Made by a program: the position numbers and the translations under genes. 48,764 bases of DNA from Lentisphaerota bacterium (GTDB taxonomy: Bacteria > Verrucomicrobiota > Lentisphaeria > Victivallales > Victivallaceae): assembly GCA_015061495.1 (NCBI GenBank), contig SUWL01000012.1, forward strand, positions 1 through 48,764, given 5' to 3'. Shown piece after piece: positions 8,889 through 17,706 of this stretch. Within the stretch, counting starts at the first letter, position 1. Each line of letters starts with the position of its first letter. The notes under the pieces were generated by a model. The model was not told the origin of the DNA, did not search any database, and saw only the letters and a program-made list of their open reading frames with translations.

Positions 8889-10308
8889 CGTTCATGGATT
8901 TCCACTTGCCGTTACGGTAGCGCAGATAGAATGCACTGCCGAGCATGATGATGTAGATGTCGCAGATCCACCAGAGCGTCCAGGTGCAAAGATTTTGAGC
9001 GCGTTCAATACCGAATGTCTCAATGGCACTGGCTCCGGCAAAATAGTAATATGCCGCTGCACAGGGAATGGCAAACATCAGCCACCCCAGAGCGATCCCC
9101 ACCCACATGGCAAAGCGGGTGTCTCCCGCTCCGCGGATCGCATTGCCGTAGAGGATGTTGAATGCATCAAAGAGCAGGTAGCCGCTGGTAAAGATCAGCA
9201 TGATTTTTGCCAGATGCCGGACATGGTCGCTTTCCAGATTGAACATTTTGAGGATGATTTCCGGAAAGAGGATGAATATGATCATCATCACTACCGAATA
9301 GCATACCACCAGAAAACGGCAGCTGCGTACGGAACGTTCCGCAAAGGAGATATCTTTTGCGCCCACTCCCTGACCGACCAGAATGGATGCCGCCTGACCG
9401 AAGCCCAGCATCGGATTGAATGCCAGACTGTAGGCTGACATCGCAACCGTACTTGCTGCCAGCACATCCACACTGATTTTGCCCAGCAGGATCACAAAGA
9501 TATTGAATGTCGCCAGATCCAGTACCAGCTGGATACTGTTGGGCGTGCCGAAACGGATCATCCGTTTGAATATATCCCAGGAAAAGGGATTGGAACAGCT
9601 GCCGTACTCCTTGCGGATTGCGGGGGTCATGAATCCCCGGAGATAGACCAGCATCCCGATGGCACCGGCTCCGATCGTACCCCACGCCGCACCGGCAATA
9701 CCCTGTTCCGGGATCGTGATGTGCCATTGACCTATGGAGCAGTTGCATCCGAATATCAGCAGTGCATTCAACGGGATGTTGAATAATGTAATGATCAGAT
9801 TGACCACCATGATAAAGCGGGTTTTTGCCCTGCCGCCCCAAAACGTGGATAAAGCAGATGACACCAGCGGGATGAATCCGCCGAGAGATAGGATATTGTA
9901 ATAAGCTATTTCCATATCCAGCAACGACCGGTCATGCCCGAACCAGCTGAACATCGGGCGGGCAAAAAGGGTGGTCAACCCCATAATTGTACCCCCGATC
10001 AGGGCGAGGAAGATCGCTTGCCAAACCGCTTTGCCGACATTGAGCGGCTGTTTGGCTCCGGTGTACTGGGCAACGAACACCCCGGCATATCCAACCAGTC
10101 CGAGAAAGATGCAGGACATGGTAAAGGATGTCAATCCGGCTGGAAATGCCGCTGCCATGGCTTCGGATGAGTAGTTGGCAAGCATCACCCGGTCGGTGAA
10201 AAGATTCACTCCGTGACCGATGGATGCCACGACCAGAGGGAAGGCAACTTTGGAAACGTTGGCGATCCCGCCGCGCCCCTGATAGGATTTGAGAGAAAAA
10301 AAGTTCAT
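8878..10308 (-). CDS. MATE-family efflux transporter
   Basis: 476-residue protein with twelve predicted membrane helices and the two-fold MatE layout: TDRVMLANYSSEAMAAAFPA in the first half and LAASTVAMSAYSLAFNP in the second, each with the small-residue-rich signature of the family. It would export cationic or other drugs, or metabolites, using Na+ or H+; substrate unknown. It begins MNFFSLKSYQGRGGI. It lies 56 bp downstream of lolD on the same strand and may share its transcript. Its 3' end overlaps nudC. Confidence 0.88.
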   Translation of the reverse strand: MNFFSLKSYQGRGGIANVSKVAFPLVVASIGHGVNLFTDRVMLANYSSEAMAAAFPAGLTSFTMSCIFLGLVGYAGVFVAQYTGAKQPLNVGKAVWQAIFLALIGGTIMGLTTLFARPMFSWFGHDRSLLDMEIAYYNILSLGGFIPLVSSALSTFWGGRAKTRFIMVVNLIITLFNIPLNALLIFGCNCSIGQWHITIPEQGIAGAAWGTIGAGAIGMLVYLRGFMTPAIRKEYGSCSNPFSWDIFKRMIRFGTPNSIQLVLDLATFNIFVILLGKISVDVLAASTVAMSAYSLAFNPMLGFGQAASILVGQGVGAKDISFAERSVRSCRFLVVCYSVVMMIIFILFPEIILKMFNLESDHVRHLAKIMLIFTSGYLLFDAFNILYGNAIRGAGDTRFAMWVGIALGWLMFAIPCAAAYYYFAGASAIETFGIERAQNLCTWTLWWICDIYIIMLGSAFYLRYRNGKWKSMNVID

Positions 10309-10364
10309 AAGTTCCGGTAATATACTGTGGATTGATGGATTAACGTTGGCGAATCACGCGCCGG

Positions 10365-11048
10365 TCAACTGCAGAGGATGCCGTTTTGCAATTCGGTAAC
10401 TCGGGAAGCAAGAGCGGCGATGTCCCGGTTATGGGTGATCATCAAAATGGTCCGCCCGGGATCTTCAGAACGGAGTTCCTGAAAAAGTTTGAGGATCTCA
10501 CTGCCGGTTTCCGGATCAAGGTTTCCGGTCGGTTCATCTGCCAGCAGTAAAACCGGATCATTGATCAGTGCCCGGGCAATGGCGGCACGCTGCTGTTCAC
10601 CGCCGGATAACTCCTGCGGGCGGTGGCTGATACGCTCGCCCAGAGCGACTCTTTGCAGCAGTTCAGCAGCCCGTTTGCGGGATTCTTTGAAACTCTTTCC
10701 GGCAATCGCTCCGGCAAGAGCCACGTTTTCCAGAATGGTCAATTCCGGCAGCAGATGATAGGATTGAAAAACGAATCCGATCTTTTCTGCCCGGAATGCC
10801 GCTGCCTGACGGCGGTTCATTGCCGACAGGTTGGTTCCGCAGACGGTCACACTGCCGGAATCGGGTTTTTCCAAGCCGCCGATCAGGTTGAGCAATGTGG
10901 TTTTACCGCTGCCGGAAGCTCCGAAAATACAGCACCATTCCCCGGATGCAAGGGAAAAATTCACCCCTTTGAGGATTTCCAGAGAGGTTGAACCCATCCG
11001 GTAGGCACGCCGCAGATTCTCAATTTTCAATATCGTATTGTCACTCAT
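10365..11048 (-). CDS. lolD: LolD-type lipoprotein-release ABC ATPase
   Basis: ATP-binding subunit driving release of lipoproteins from the inner membrane to LolA. Walker A is [11 protein letters not shown], the Q-loop is in [19 protein letters not shown], the signature is [15 protein letters not shown], Walker B is [13 protein letters not shown] and the H-loop is ITHNRDIA. The 227-residue length and the [11 protein letters not shown] region are typical of the LolD/MacB branch. It overlaps the 3' end of the permease gene by 8 bp, which supports one complex. A role in exporting another substrate cannot be excluded. Confidence 0.9.
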   Translation of the reverse strand: MSDNTILKIENLRRAYRMGSTSLEILKGVNFSLASGEWCCIFGASGSGKTTLLNLIGGLEKPDSGSVTVCGTNLSAMNRRQAAAFRAEKIGFVFQSYHLLPELTILENVALAGAIAGKSFKESRKRAAELLQRVALGERISHRPQELSGGEQQRAAIARALINDPVLLLADEPTGNLDPETGSEILKLFQELRSEDPGRTILMITHNRDIAALASRVTELQNGILCS

Positions 11049-12375
11049 AACGCAAAGCCTCCGAGGGTTGGAGACGTGCGGCTCGCAAGGCAGGCAGCAG
11101 CGCCCCGATGGTACACAGCACGATGCTGCTGATTACGATAAACAGCACATCGGATACAATGATCTGCGCCGGAAGCTGGTCGAAAAAGTAAAATTTCTTC
11201 GGAAAAAGTTCCTGACCGCTGATCATGGATGCGAAATTCACGATGTCTTGCCGGAAACGAATCACCAGAAATCCGGAGATCATCCCGCAGATACTGCCGA
11301 TCAGACCAACCAGAAAACCCTGAAGCACAAAAATACGCATGATCGAACCGTCCGTGCATCCGATAGCTTTGAGCAGACCGATCTCCCGGGTTTTCTGATA
11401 AATCGACGTTATCAATGTATTGGTGATGCTGAATGCCGCAACCAGCACGATGAATATCAGCAAAAAGAACATCATCAGCTTTTCCACTGCCAGCACTTCC
11501 AAAAAGTTACGGTTCGCCTCTTCCCAGCCGATGACCATGTGCTGCGGAAATTCGGCTGCAAGCGATTCAAGCAGCTGTTTCTGATCAAAAGCATCCGGTC
11601 CCCAGCCGTAGATCCCGGTGGCTCCGGCATTGTATGCCGAGTCAAAAAGCAGTTCCGCCGCATCATCCATCCCGGCAAAAAATACCACTTGATCAAAGTC
11701 CGATTTACCCAGCGCGTAGGTGCCGGCAACGGTGAATTCCGCCGGCAGATAAGCGGTACTTTCATCGTTGAGTTCGATTCCGCCTGCGGCGTTGAATTTG
11801 ACCAGATCGGTCAGATGCCGCGCCGAGTGAACGAGGAATTTATCCCCGACTTTAAGTTTCCAGCGTTCTGCCATATAAGTGCTGATCACGGCGTAATGGG
11901 CATCGTCTTCAAAAGAACTGCCCAGTTTGAGCATGCCGGATTTGAGGTATTGTTCCAAGTTGAGATGTTTTTTCAACTCCTCTGCCGGAGCGGCAAAAAG
12001 CAGATTTTGAGTGTCCAGACGCTGGGCGGTATTGCCGAATGCGTCAGATACGGTGAATTGCACCATGACCGGACTTTGGATCACCGCAGTGCCTTCGGCA
12101 TGGTATTTTTTCAAGGTGTTGCAGATTTTCCGGGCTTCCGTATCGCTTATCGGACCTCTGGGATTGCGGATCTGGAAATGGGATTGGGTTTCAATCAGTT
12201 TGGATTTCATCTCTCCGGTAAATCCGCTCATTACCGCCATAACCACGATCAATACCATCACTCCGAGGGTAACTCCGATGATACTGGTCAGGGTAATTAT
12301 TGAAACGGCATTGCGGCGCGGTTTCAGATACCGCATCGCCAGAAATAATTCATGGAACATGGTCGTATCCCTCAC
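11041..12375 (-). CDS. lolC: LolC/LolE-type ABC permease
   Basis: 444-residue MacB-fold permease: one helix near the N-terminus (VSIITLTSIIGVTLGVMVLI), a large periplasmic domain (about 50-290), then three helices in the FtsX domain, with the coupling-helix motif IYQKTREIGLLKAIGCTDGSI. LolC and LolE cannot be told apart; a single permease gene here suggests a homodimeric LolF-like arrangement with LolD. The N-terminus FLAMRYLKPRRNAVSII is characteristic. It overlaps both neighbours, so it is embedded in one operon. Confidence 0.88.
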   Translation of the reverse strand: MRDTTMFHELFLAMRYLKPRRNAVSIITLTSIIGVTLGVMVLIVVMAVMSGFTGEMKSKLIETQSHFQIRNPRGPISDTEARKICNTLKKYHAEGTAVIQSPVMVQFTVSDAFGNTAQRLDTQNLLFAAPAEELKKHLNLEQYLKSGMLKLGSSFEDDAHYAVISTYMAERWKLKVGDKFLVHSARHLTDLVKFNAAGGIELNDESTAYLPAEFTVAGTYALGKSDFDQVVFFAGMDDAAELLFDSAYNAGATGIYGWGPDAFDQKQLLESLAAEFPQHMVIGWEEANRNFLEVLAVEKLMMFFLLIFIVLVAAFSITNTLITSIYQKTREIGLLKAIGCTDGSIMRIFVLQGFLVGLIGSICGMISGFLVIRFRQDIVNFASMISGQELFPKKFYFFDQLPAQIIVSDVLFIVISSIVLCTIGALLPALRAARLQPSEALRYE

Positions 12376-13931
12376 TTGGCATTGCTGAATACAGCACAGG
12401 TGAATTCACCTGCAGTAACGCTTTTTTCCGGGCGCGGCAAAGCACTCCACTTCTCATCTCTGGAATAGAGAATGACGCAGTATTTGCCTTGATCGGGAGT
12501 ACCGTTATCGATCAGAGCCACCGGATCACCGGTATTCCAGTGGATTGCGGCATACAGTTCTCTGTCGGTCAGCAATACCGCATCCGGAGCGTGATCACGG
12601 CACTCTTTGAGCGCAGAATTGAGCCATTTTTCCGGCATGATCCGGTGCGGAGCAATGCACCATGAAATTGCCAGCGGCAGGATCGCCACCGAGAAAAAGT
12701 AGAGATACAGGCGGCTGCGCCAGTTGCCATGCAGACTGTAGAGTAAAAGTCCGCCGCCGATAATGGAAGTAACTCCCAGATTGATGAGAAACAGATTGGT
12801 GAATGGTACGATGTCAAAATATTCCTGCAGAATCGAACTTTGCATGAACCACAATATCGATTCGATAATACCGGAAATGACCAGAAACAATGCCCAGATA
12901 TTGAGCATCCAGTCAAATGAACGGTGGTGACCGCCGTTGTTGAAATACGCCTGCAGTCCCAGCGAGATGAGGATGCTTGCCCCGGGGAAAGTTACCAGCA
13001 TCATGATCGCCGGGGCCTGACGGAAAATCATGAAATAGATCAGCGGTACGGCGGTGGCAATCGCCGAAAATTGACAGACCGGCTGGCGGAAAAGCTTCTG
13101 CCATGATTCTTTGCCGATCATCAGCGATGCCGGAAGCAGTACGATCACCGGGAATAGTCCGGCAAGCAGAGCCAGCGGATAGATGTACCAGTTGTAAGAA
13201 CCGATGGCAGATGAGAAATTCTGCCATGATAAAAATCCGTCAAGGGTTTCCGGATTCAGTGCCATTAAAATGATCCACGGTACTGCCGGCACAATGGCGG
13301 CAACCAGAAAAATCGGTACGGCGATCAGCAATTCTTTGTAACGGCGCATAAAGAGGATGCTGGCGGCAATTATCAGCAGCGGCAGAACGATCCCCGGGAA
13401 ACCGATGGTCAGAAATGCCAGCGATGCAGAGAGTCCGGCAAGGATCGTCAAAAGCAGTTTCCGGCGGTTGAATCTCTCTTCCTGCAGAGCCAGGAAAATC
13501 ATTCCCAATGCTCCGGTGACACCCATGGTGAAAATTGCAAACGGCACTGCCAGACTTCCGGAAATAAATACCAGAAAAAAAGACATGTATATCGTTGCCG
13601 CCAGCGCGGCAAGTTTCTCATTCCGCAAATTCTGCATGATCAGCAGGGCGATCAGCAATGCGGTTATGCCGACTGCCAGGGCTGATGTCAGACGTACTGC
13701 AAAGACATTTTCTCCAAAGAGTTTGATGCTTCCGGCAGTCAGCCAGTATGCCATCGGCGGTATATCCGGCTGCGGGATGCCCTGAAATACCGGAGTGCTG
13801 CTGCCGGACTGCAGCATCTCTGCGGCAAGATCGGCATGGACGAATTCTGCCGGAGAAATCAGCGGACGGCTGCCGAGCGGAACGATGTAAAGAATGATGA
13901 AAAAGAGAAAGATCCAACCAAAGTATTTCAT
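12372..13931 (-). CDS. GT39/ArnT-like membrane glycosyltransferase
   Basis: 519-residue polytopic protein with about 11 hydrophobic segments and a small soluble C-terminus. Following the first helix is SRPLISPAEFVHADLAAEML, equivalent to the catalytic acidic loop of PMT/ArnT-like GT-C enzymes, then PPMAYWLTAGSIKLFGENVFAVRL, which matches the classical KPPLxYWL-type box of the family with the Lys replaced. It overlaps the neighbours on both sides by 4 bp. Linkage to lolCD suggests a lipid A or envelope role, but this is inference from position only. Confidence 0.8.
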   Translation of the reverse strand: MKYFGWIFLFFIILYIVPLGSRPLISPAEFVHADLAAEMLQSGSSTPVFQGIPQPDIPPMAYWLTAGSIKLFGENVFAVRLTSALAVGITALLIALLIMQNLRNEKLAALAATIYMSFFLVFISGSLAVPFAIFTMGVTGALGMIFLALQEERFNRRKLLLTILAGLSASLAFLTIGFPGIVLPLLIIAASILFMRRYKELLIAVPIFLVAAIVPAVPWIILMALNPETLDGFLSWQNFSSAIGSYNWYIYPLALLAGLFPVIVLLPASLMIGKESWQKLFRQPVCQFSAIATAVPLIYFMIFRQAPAIMMLVTFPGASILISLGLQAYFNNGGHHRSFDWMLNIWALFLVISGIIESILWFMQSSILQEYFDIVPFTNLFLINLGVTSIIGGGLLLYSLHGNWRSRLYLYFFSVAILPLAISWCIAPHRIMPEKWLNSALKECRDHAPDAVLLTDRELYAAIHWNTGDPVALIDNGTPDQGKYCVILYSRDEKWSALPRPEKSVTAGEFTCAVFSNAK

Positions 13932-15100
13932 TTTTTATCTCCTTTAAAGAGGAATATTTTATATTGCTTTTGCGAAGTGAATTTTGTACAGACCTTGTCT
14001 TCCGGCAGGAAACTGTCCAGTTCTCCGAGGTCGGAAAAAATCACGGCATCTTTGCCTTGTTCAAGTTTTTGGATGATCGCTTTTGCCAGTTGCGGCGGCG
14101 GCAGTTCGTTCTTGGCCCTGCCGACCCGCTGGACCGGGACCTTGAGCAGAAATGACACTGCCGACGATGTTGATGCATCGGCAAAAAATACCGGATCATT
14201 GACCATTATTTCCGGATAGATTTTCATCAGACTTTCCGGCTGCGGAGCTTTGCTTATCCGCGACCACGGCAAAGTGGCTGGCAGGAAAAGCAGCAGCAGT
14301 CCGGTGGCAAAACAGATCAGCGAAACCTTGTCTGAACTTTTTGCCGTTTTGAGTGCAAAAAACAGCCAGATCAGCGCAATGATCAGAGCTGCTGCTGATT
14401 GATAAATGTGTTCTCCGGCACGGAAAACTGTCAATGCTGCCGGGAAAGAAATTTTCAAGAACCGGCAGACTGCCGGAGCGAGCAGCAGAACCATCAGCAT
14501 GATGATGACCACCGCGTAGACAACGGTGAAAATATTGAGTTTGCGTTCTGCGGTGCCGCGGTCGTCAAGTTTTTCCAGACGGATGGCAAAGGTGAGAAAC
14601 AGAAGCGGCAAAATCGCCAATACCGTTCCGGTCCAGTTGAAAAAAACGGTTTGCGCCAGATATGCCGCAGCTGCCGCACCGAGCAGACCGATGCTGAAAC
14701 CGGCAAGCTTCCAGAGCAGATTTTTTTCCCGGTGCGCAAGAAACAGTCCCGCGGCGGCGATCACGATAAAAAGTGCCAGCACCGGCGCCGATGATGCCGA
14801 TGTCCCCACCCACCAGGTCAGGGGAAAACACAAATACATCGCCGCCGTATTGCCCGGATGGAGCAGGCGCAGTCCGTGTGCCGCCAGATAGAGTATGCCG
14901 CCGGTTGCCAGAGTTGCCAGGGCCGCCGGGAGTTTGGGCAGGTATGTTCCGTTTGCTGCCGGCCAGAGCTGTTGAAGCATCAGGGCAAAATCGTACTCCT
15001 GTGCCGTGAATAATCCCCGGAAACGCAGGGACAGCAAATAAAAAATGATGAGCATGGCACTTCCGATCACCGGAGTCCAGGTAATGTGTTTCGATTTCAT
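13928..15100 (-). CDS. Polytopic membrane protein, likely degenerate GT-C relative
   Basis: 390 residues with about eight hydrophobic segments and a soluble C-terminal domain (about 300-390). After the first helix, LFTAQEYDFALMLQQLWPA sits where GT39-like proteins have their acidic loop, but the later YWL box is missing, so activity is uncertain. It is the first gene of the operon 15100 to 10365 and overlaps the next GT by 4 bp. The two proteins may act together. Family assignment is inference from topology and neighbourhood. Confidence 0.55.
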   Translation of the reverse strand: MKSKHITWTPVIGSAMLIIFYLLSLRFRGLFTAQEYDFALMLQQLWPAANGTYLPKLPAALATLATGGILYLAAHGLRLLHPGNTAAMYLCFPLTWWVGTSASSAPVLALFIVIAAAGLFLAHREKNLLWKLAGFSIGLLGAAAAAYLAQTVFFNWTGTVLAILPLLFLTFAIRLEKLDDRGTAERKLNIFTVVYAVVIIMLMVLLLAPAVCRFLKISFPAALTVFRAGEHIYQSAAALIIALIWLFFALKTAKSSDKVSLICFATGLLLLFLPATLPWSRISKAPQPESLMKIYPEIMVNDPVFFADASTSSAVSFLLKVPVQRVGRAKNELPPPQLAKAIIQKLEQGKDAVIFSDLGELDSFLPEDKVCTKFTSQKQYKIFLFKGDKK

Positions 15101-15148
15101 AAAAAATTCTACTGCAGATTTCTGTACTTTATTTTTTATACTTTATAT

Positions 15149-15177
15149 AATATAACATCACCGTGCAAAATAATCAA
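15149..15177 (-). promoter_or_regulatory. Predicted sigma-70 promoter of the GT-lolCD operon
   Basis: On the minus strand TTGATT (15172-15177), a 17-bp spacer and TATATT (15149-15154) form a near-consensus promoter about 50 bp before ATG 15100. Confidence 0.65.
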
Positions 15178-15199
15178 GCACTTTAATGATATGTAAGCA

Positions 15200-15544
15200 T
15201 CAGCAAAAGTGCTGGACAAGTATCATGTATACGGCAGTTCCGCTGATGATGGAAAGCAATGGGTTCTTTTTGAACCAGTGCAGCAGTACTACGGTAAGTG
15301 TGCCGGCAAATTCAGGAATGCCCCACATGCCCCGGGCAAAAGTTTGATCCCGGTAAACTGCCAGCAGACAGTAAGCCGCCAGCATGGCAATGGCGGCAGG
15401 AGAGAGGACCTTGCCGATGTAAGTGATTACTTCCGGACACTTTTTGCCGCCGGAAAAAAGCAGAAACGGAAAAGCCCGCAATGCGATGGTCACCAGGGCG
15501 GTGACGGCAACGATCCCGGCGATGATCAATGTTTCGCTGTTCAT
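15200..15544 (-). CDS. azlD: AzlD-family branched-chain amino acid export subunit
   Basis: Small subunit of the AzlCD exporter, 114 residues with about four hydrophobic segments. The start MNSETLIIAG at 15544 overlaps the azlC stop as ATGA. The motif ALRAFPFLLFSG near residue 21 is the conserved TRxxPF-type AzlD box, and VLSPAAIAMLAAY follows. A longer in-frame reading upstream is only the shadow of azlC. Confidence 0.87.
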   Translation of the reverse strand: MNSETLIIAGIVAVTALVTIALRAFPFLLFSGGKKCPEVITYIGKVLSPAAIAMLAAYCLLAVYRDQTFARGMWGIPEFAGTLTVVLLHWFKKNPLLSIISGTAVYMILVQHFC

Positions 15545-16260
15545 TTGGTATCCTCCTGACAGCAGTACGGTTCCAGAATACGGCGGAATGAGATGAAAAT
15601 CACGCTCATAATGATCATTGCCGGGATCAACATGCGGTTCACTCCGAATATCAGCCAGCCGGTAATGGCAGCTCCGGCACCGATAGATGCGGGGATGCGA
15701 TTGCGCTTTTCCCGGCACTGGTCGGTCAGTACGACCAGAAACAGTGCAGTCATGGCAAATTCGATGCCGCGGGTGGAAAACGGCAGGATTTTTCCGGCAA
15801 GTGCGCCCAGTGTCACTCCGCAGATCCAATAGGTGTGATCGAAAAATGCGACCAGCAGGCAGTACCGGATATTTTTCTTGCGGTCAGGCAGGTTGCTTTC
15901 TGCTTCCAGGGCAAAGGTTTCGTCGGTCAGACTCCAGATCAGATAACTTTTTTTCAGAAAGCCGATCCCCCGGAATTTTTCCAGCAGCGGCAAGCCGTAC
16001 ATCGCGTAACGCATGTTGAGAAACAATGTCAGCAATGCCACATCCAGCAGCGGTGTGCGGTTGCTTATCCAATCGACCATGGCAAACTGGAGCGCACCGG
16101 AAATGCTGCTCATACTGCTGATGAATGCCCAGAAAACAATGTCCGGGCGGTCGATTTTTCCGGCAAGCAAAATTCCCGCCGCCATGCCCATGGCAGTGTA
16201 TCCCATAAGTACCGGCAGGGAATCGGTAAAGGCTTTTTTCAGAATTTTAATGTTATCCAT
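15541..16260 (-). CDS. azlC: AzlC-family branched-chain amino acid exporter
   Basis: Large subunit of the AzlCD/YgaZH-type exporter, 239 residues with about seven hydrophobic segments. The family signature is seen in MGYTAMGMAAGILLAGKI at the N-terminus and in LNMRYAMYGLPLLEKFRG, WSLTDETFAL and the later helices. It exports branched-chain amino acids or similar compounds. The azlD start overlaps its stop, as is usual for this pair. Confidence 0.9.
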   Translation of the reverse strand: MDNIKILKKAFTDSLPVLMGYTAMGMAAGILLAGKIDRPDIVFWAFISSMSSISGALQFAMVDWISNRTPLLDVALLTLFLNMRYAMYGLPLLEKFRGIGFLKKSYLIWSLTDETFALEAESNLPDRKKNIRYCLLVAFFDHTYWICGVTLGALAGKILPFSTRGIEFAMTALFLVVLTDQCREKRNRIPASIGAGAAITGWLIFGVNRMLIPAMIIMSVIFISFRRILEPYCCQEDTK

Positions 16261-16293
16261 AAGTACTGTTCAAAAAGTTGAGTCGCTCCGCAT

Positions 16294-16321
16294 AATGTAA
16301 CCTTAAATGGGAAAAAATCAA
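16294..16321 (-). promoter_or_regulatory. Predicted promoter of azlCD
   Basis: Minus-strand TTGATT (16316-16321), 16-bp spacer, TACATT (16294-16299), about 35 bp before ATG 16260. The -10 is one base from the TATATT seen elsewhere in the window. Confidence 0.5.
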
Positions 16322-16361
16322 ATCAAAAGCAGATTTTTCCATTGAAAAAGTTGCTGATGAC

Positions 16362-16391
16362 TTGCAAAATTGATAAAGTGGGGTATATTAT
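16362..16391 (+). promoter_or_regulatory. Predicted promoter of rpmF-plsX
   Basis: TTGCAA at 16362-16367 followed by TATATTAT at 16384-16391. The spacer is 16 bp to TATATT or 18 bp to TATTAT. It lies about 70 bp before rpmF. Confidence 0.6.
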
Positions 16392-16461
16392 ACAGATTGA
16401 AAGTGGTTTTTGTGGAATAAGCACAGTTTTGATTATAATTATAAAATAAAGGAGTTGAAAA

Positions 16462-16641
16462 ATGGCAGTTCCGAAAAGAAAAACTTCCCGTATGCAGCGC
16501 CGTCAGCGCAAAGCCGCCAACCGTTACGAAGGTGTCGCCGCCACTTATTGCAGTGCTTGCGGTGCCCCGGTGATGCCCCACCGTATCTGCGCCGCCTGCG
16601 GCCAGTATGACGGCAAACAGGTCATCACGGTTGAAGCATAA
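16462..16641 (+). CDS. rpmF: 50S ribosomal protein L32
   Basis: 59-residue L32 of the zinc-binding type. It opens MAVPKRKTSRMQRRQRKAAN, the conserved basic N-terminus, and carries a CxxC pair at Cys30/Cys33 and a second at Cys43/Cys46. GGAG lies eight bases before the ATG. Linkage to plsX 36 bp downstream is the common bacterial rpmF-plsX arrangement. Confidence 0.96.
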   Translation: MAVPKRKTSRMQRRQRKAANRYEGVAATYCSACGAPVMPHRICAACGQYDGKQVITVEA

Positions 16642-16677
16642 ACGGTCAGCAGTTGACCGTCAAACCCGGACGCGAAA

Positions 16678-17706
16678 ATGAGAATCGGCGTAGATGCAAT
16701 GGGGGGCGACTTCGCTCCCGGTGTAGTTGTTGAAGGCGTAGCACAGGCTCTGGTCGATTTTCCCGATTTGGACATTGTTCTGGTCGGACATCGCGACCGG
16801 GTCGCTTTTTATCTGGAAAAATACGGAATCGCTGATAATCCGCATTTGGAGCTGGTTCATGCTCCCACTGTTTGCGAAATGTCTGAACCTTCGGCGATAT
16901 CCTTGCGAGCCAAGCGTGATTCATCCATTACGGCATTGGCAAAAATGCTCAAAGCCAAAGAGATCGATGCAATGGCAACTCCGGGGCATACCGGGGCTAC
17001 CGTGGCGGCGACGACGGTTCTGGCGCGGACTTTGCCCGGGATCGACCGTCCGGCTCTGGGGGCGAGTATGCCGGCAAAAGCCGATCGCTTTTTGCTGATG
17101 GATGCCGGAGCCAATCCTGACTGCGGAGTTCACAATATGGTCCAATTCGCTCTGATGGGTGAGGTTTACGCCCGGTATCTTTATCATAAAGAACGCCCCC
17201 GGGTCGGTCTGTTGAGTGTGGGCGGGGAAGATATCAAAGGGTGTGAGTTGACCAAAGAAACTTTCAAAAGGCTGGAACAGCTGCCGATCAACTTTGTCGG
17301 CAATGTGGAAGCGAATACCGCTTTTGAAGGAGTATGTGATGTGCTGGTCAGTGACGGATTCGCCGGAAATGTGATGCTCAAGTGCGCTGAAGGTCTGGCG
17401 CGTGCAACCGGTTATTGGCTCAAGGAAGCACTCAATAAAAGTGCCGCCCGTCTGGTCGGCGCAGTTCTGGCAAAAAATGCGTTTACAGAATTGAAAGCCC
17501 ACGGTTCATCCGATGTTATCGGTGGTGCGCCGCTTCTGGGAATCAATGGGATATGTATCATCGGTCACGGCGGATCCAATCCGGTGGCAGTGCGTAATGC
17601 CATCCGGGTTTCTGCAGAATGTGTGGAGTTTGAATTGAATCAGCGCATTGTGGAGGCCATCGAAGAGGCCGGTGATCTGGCAAAACCTGAAAAGGTTGAA
17701 AAGTGA
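16678..17706 (+). CDS. plsX: Phosphate acyltransferase PlsX
   Basis: Makes acyl-phosphate from acyl-ACP for phospholipid synthesis; peripheral membrane enzyme. It opens MRIGVDAMGGDFAPGVVVEG, the family hallmark, and carries TPGHTGATVAATTVL, DAGANPDCGV, VSDGFAGNVMLKCAEGLA and HGSSDVIGGAPLLGING. The 342 residues match the usual length. The usual next gene, fabH, is absent and a polytopic glycosyltransferase overlaps the stop (GTGA). Confidence 0.95.
   Translation: MRIGVDAMGGDFAPGVVVEGVAQALVDFPDLDIVLVGHRDRVAFYLEKYGIADNPHLELVHAPTVCEMSEPSAISLRAKRDSSITALAKMLKAKEIDAMATPGHTGATVAATTVLARTLPGIDRPALGASMPAKADRFLLMDAGANPDCGVHNMVQFALMGEVYARYLYHKERPRVGLLSVGGEDIKGCELTKETFKRLEQLPINFVGNVEANTAFEGVCDVLVSDGFAGNVMLKCAEGLARATGYWLKEALNKSAARLVGAVLAKNAFTELKAHGSSDVIGGAPLLGINGICIIGHGGSNPVAVRNAIRVSAECVEFELNQRIVEAIEEAGDLAKPEKVEK

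Noticed and set aside
11038-12303. 421-codon open frame antisense to the LolC/E permease
   Set aside because: Composition is His/Gln-rich nonsense and the permease on the other strand is unambiguous.
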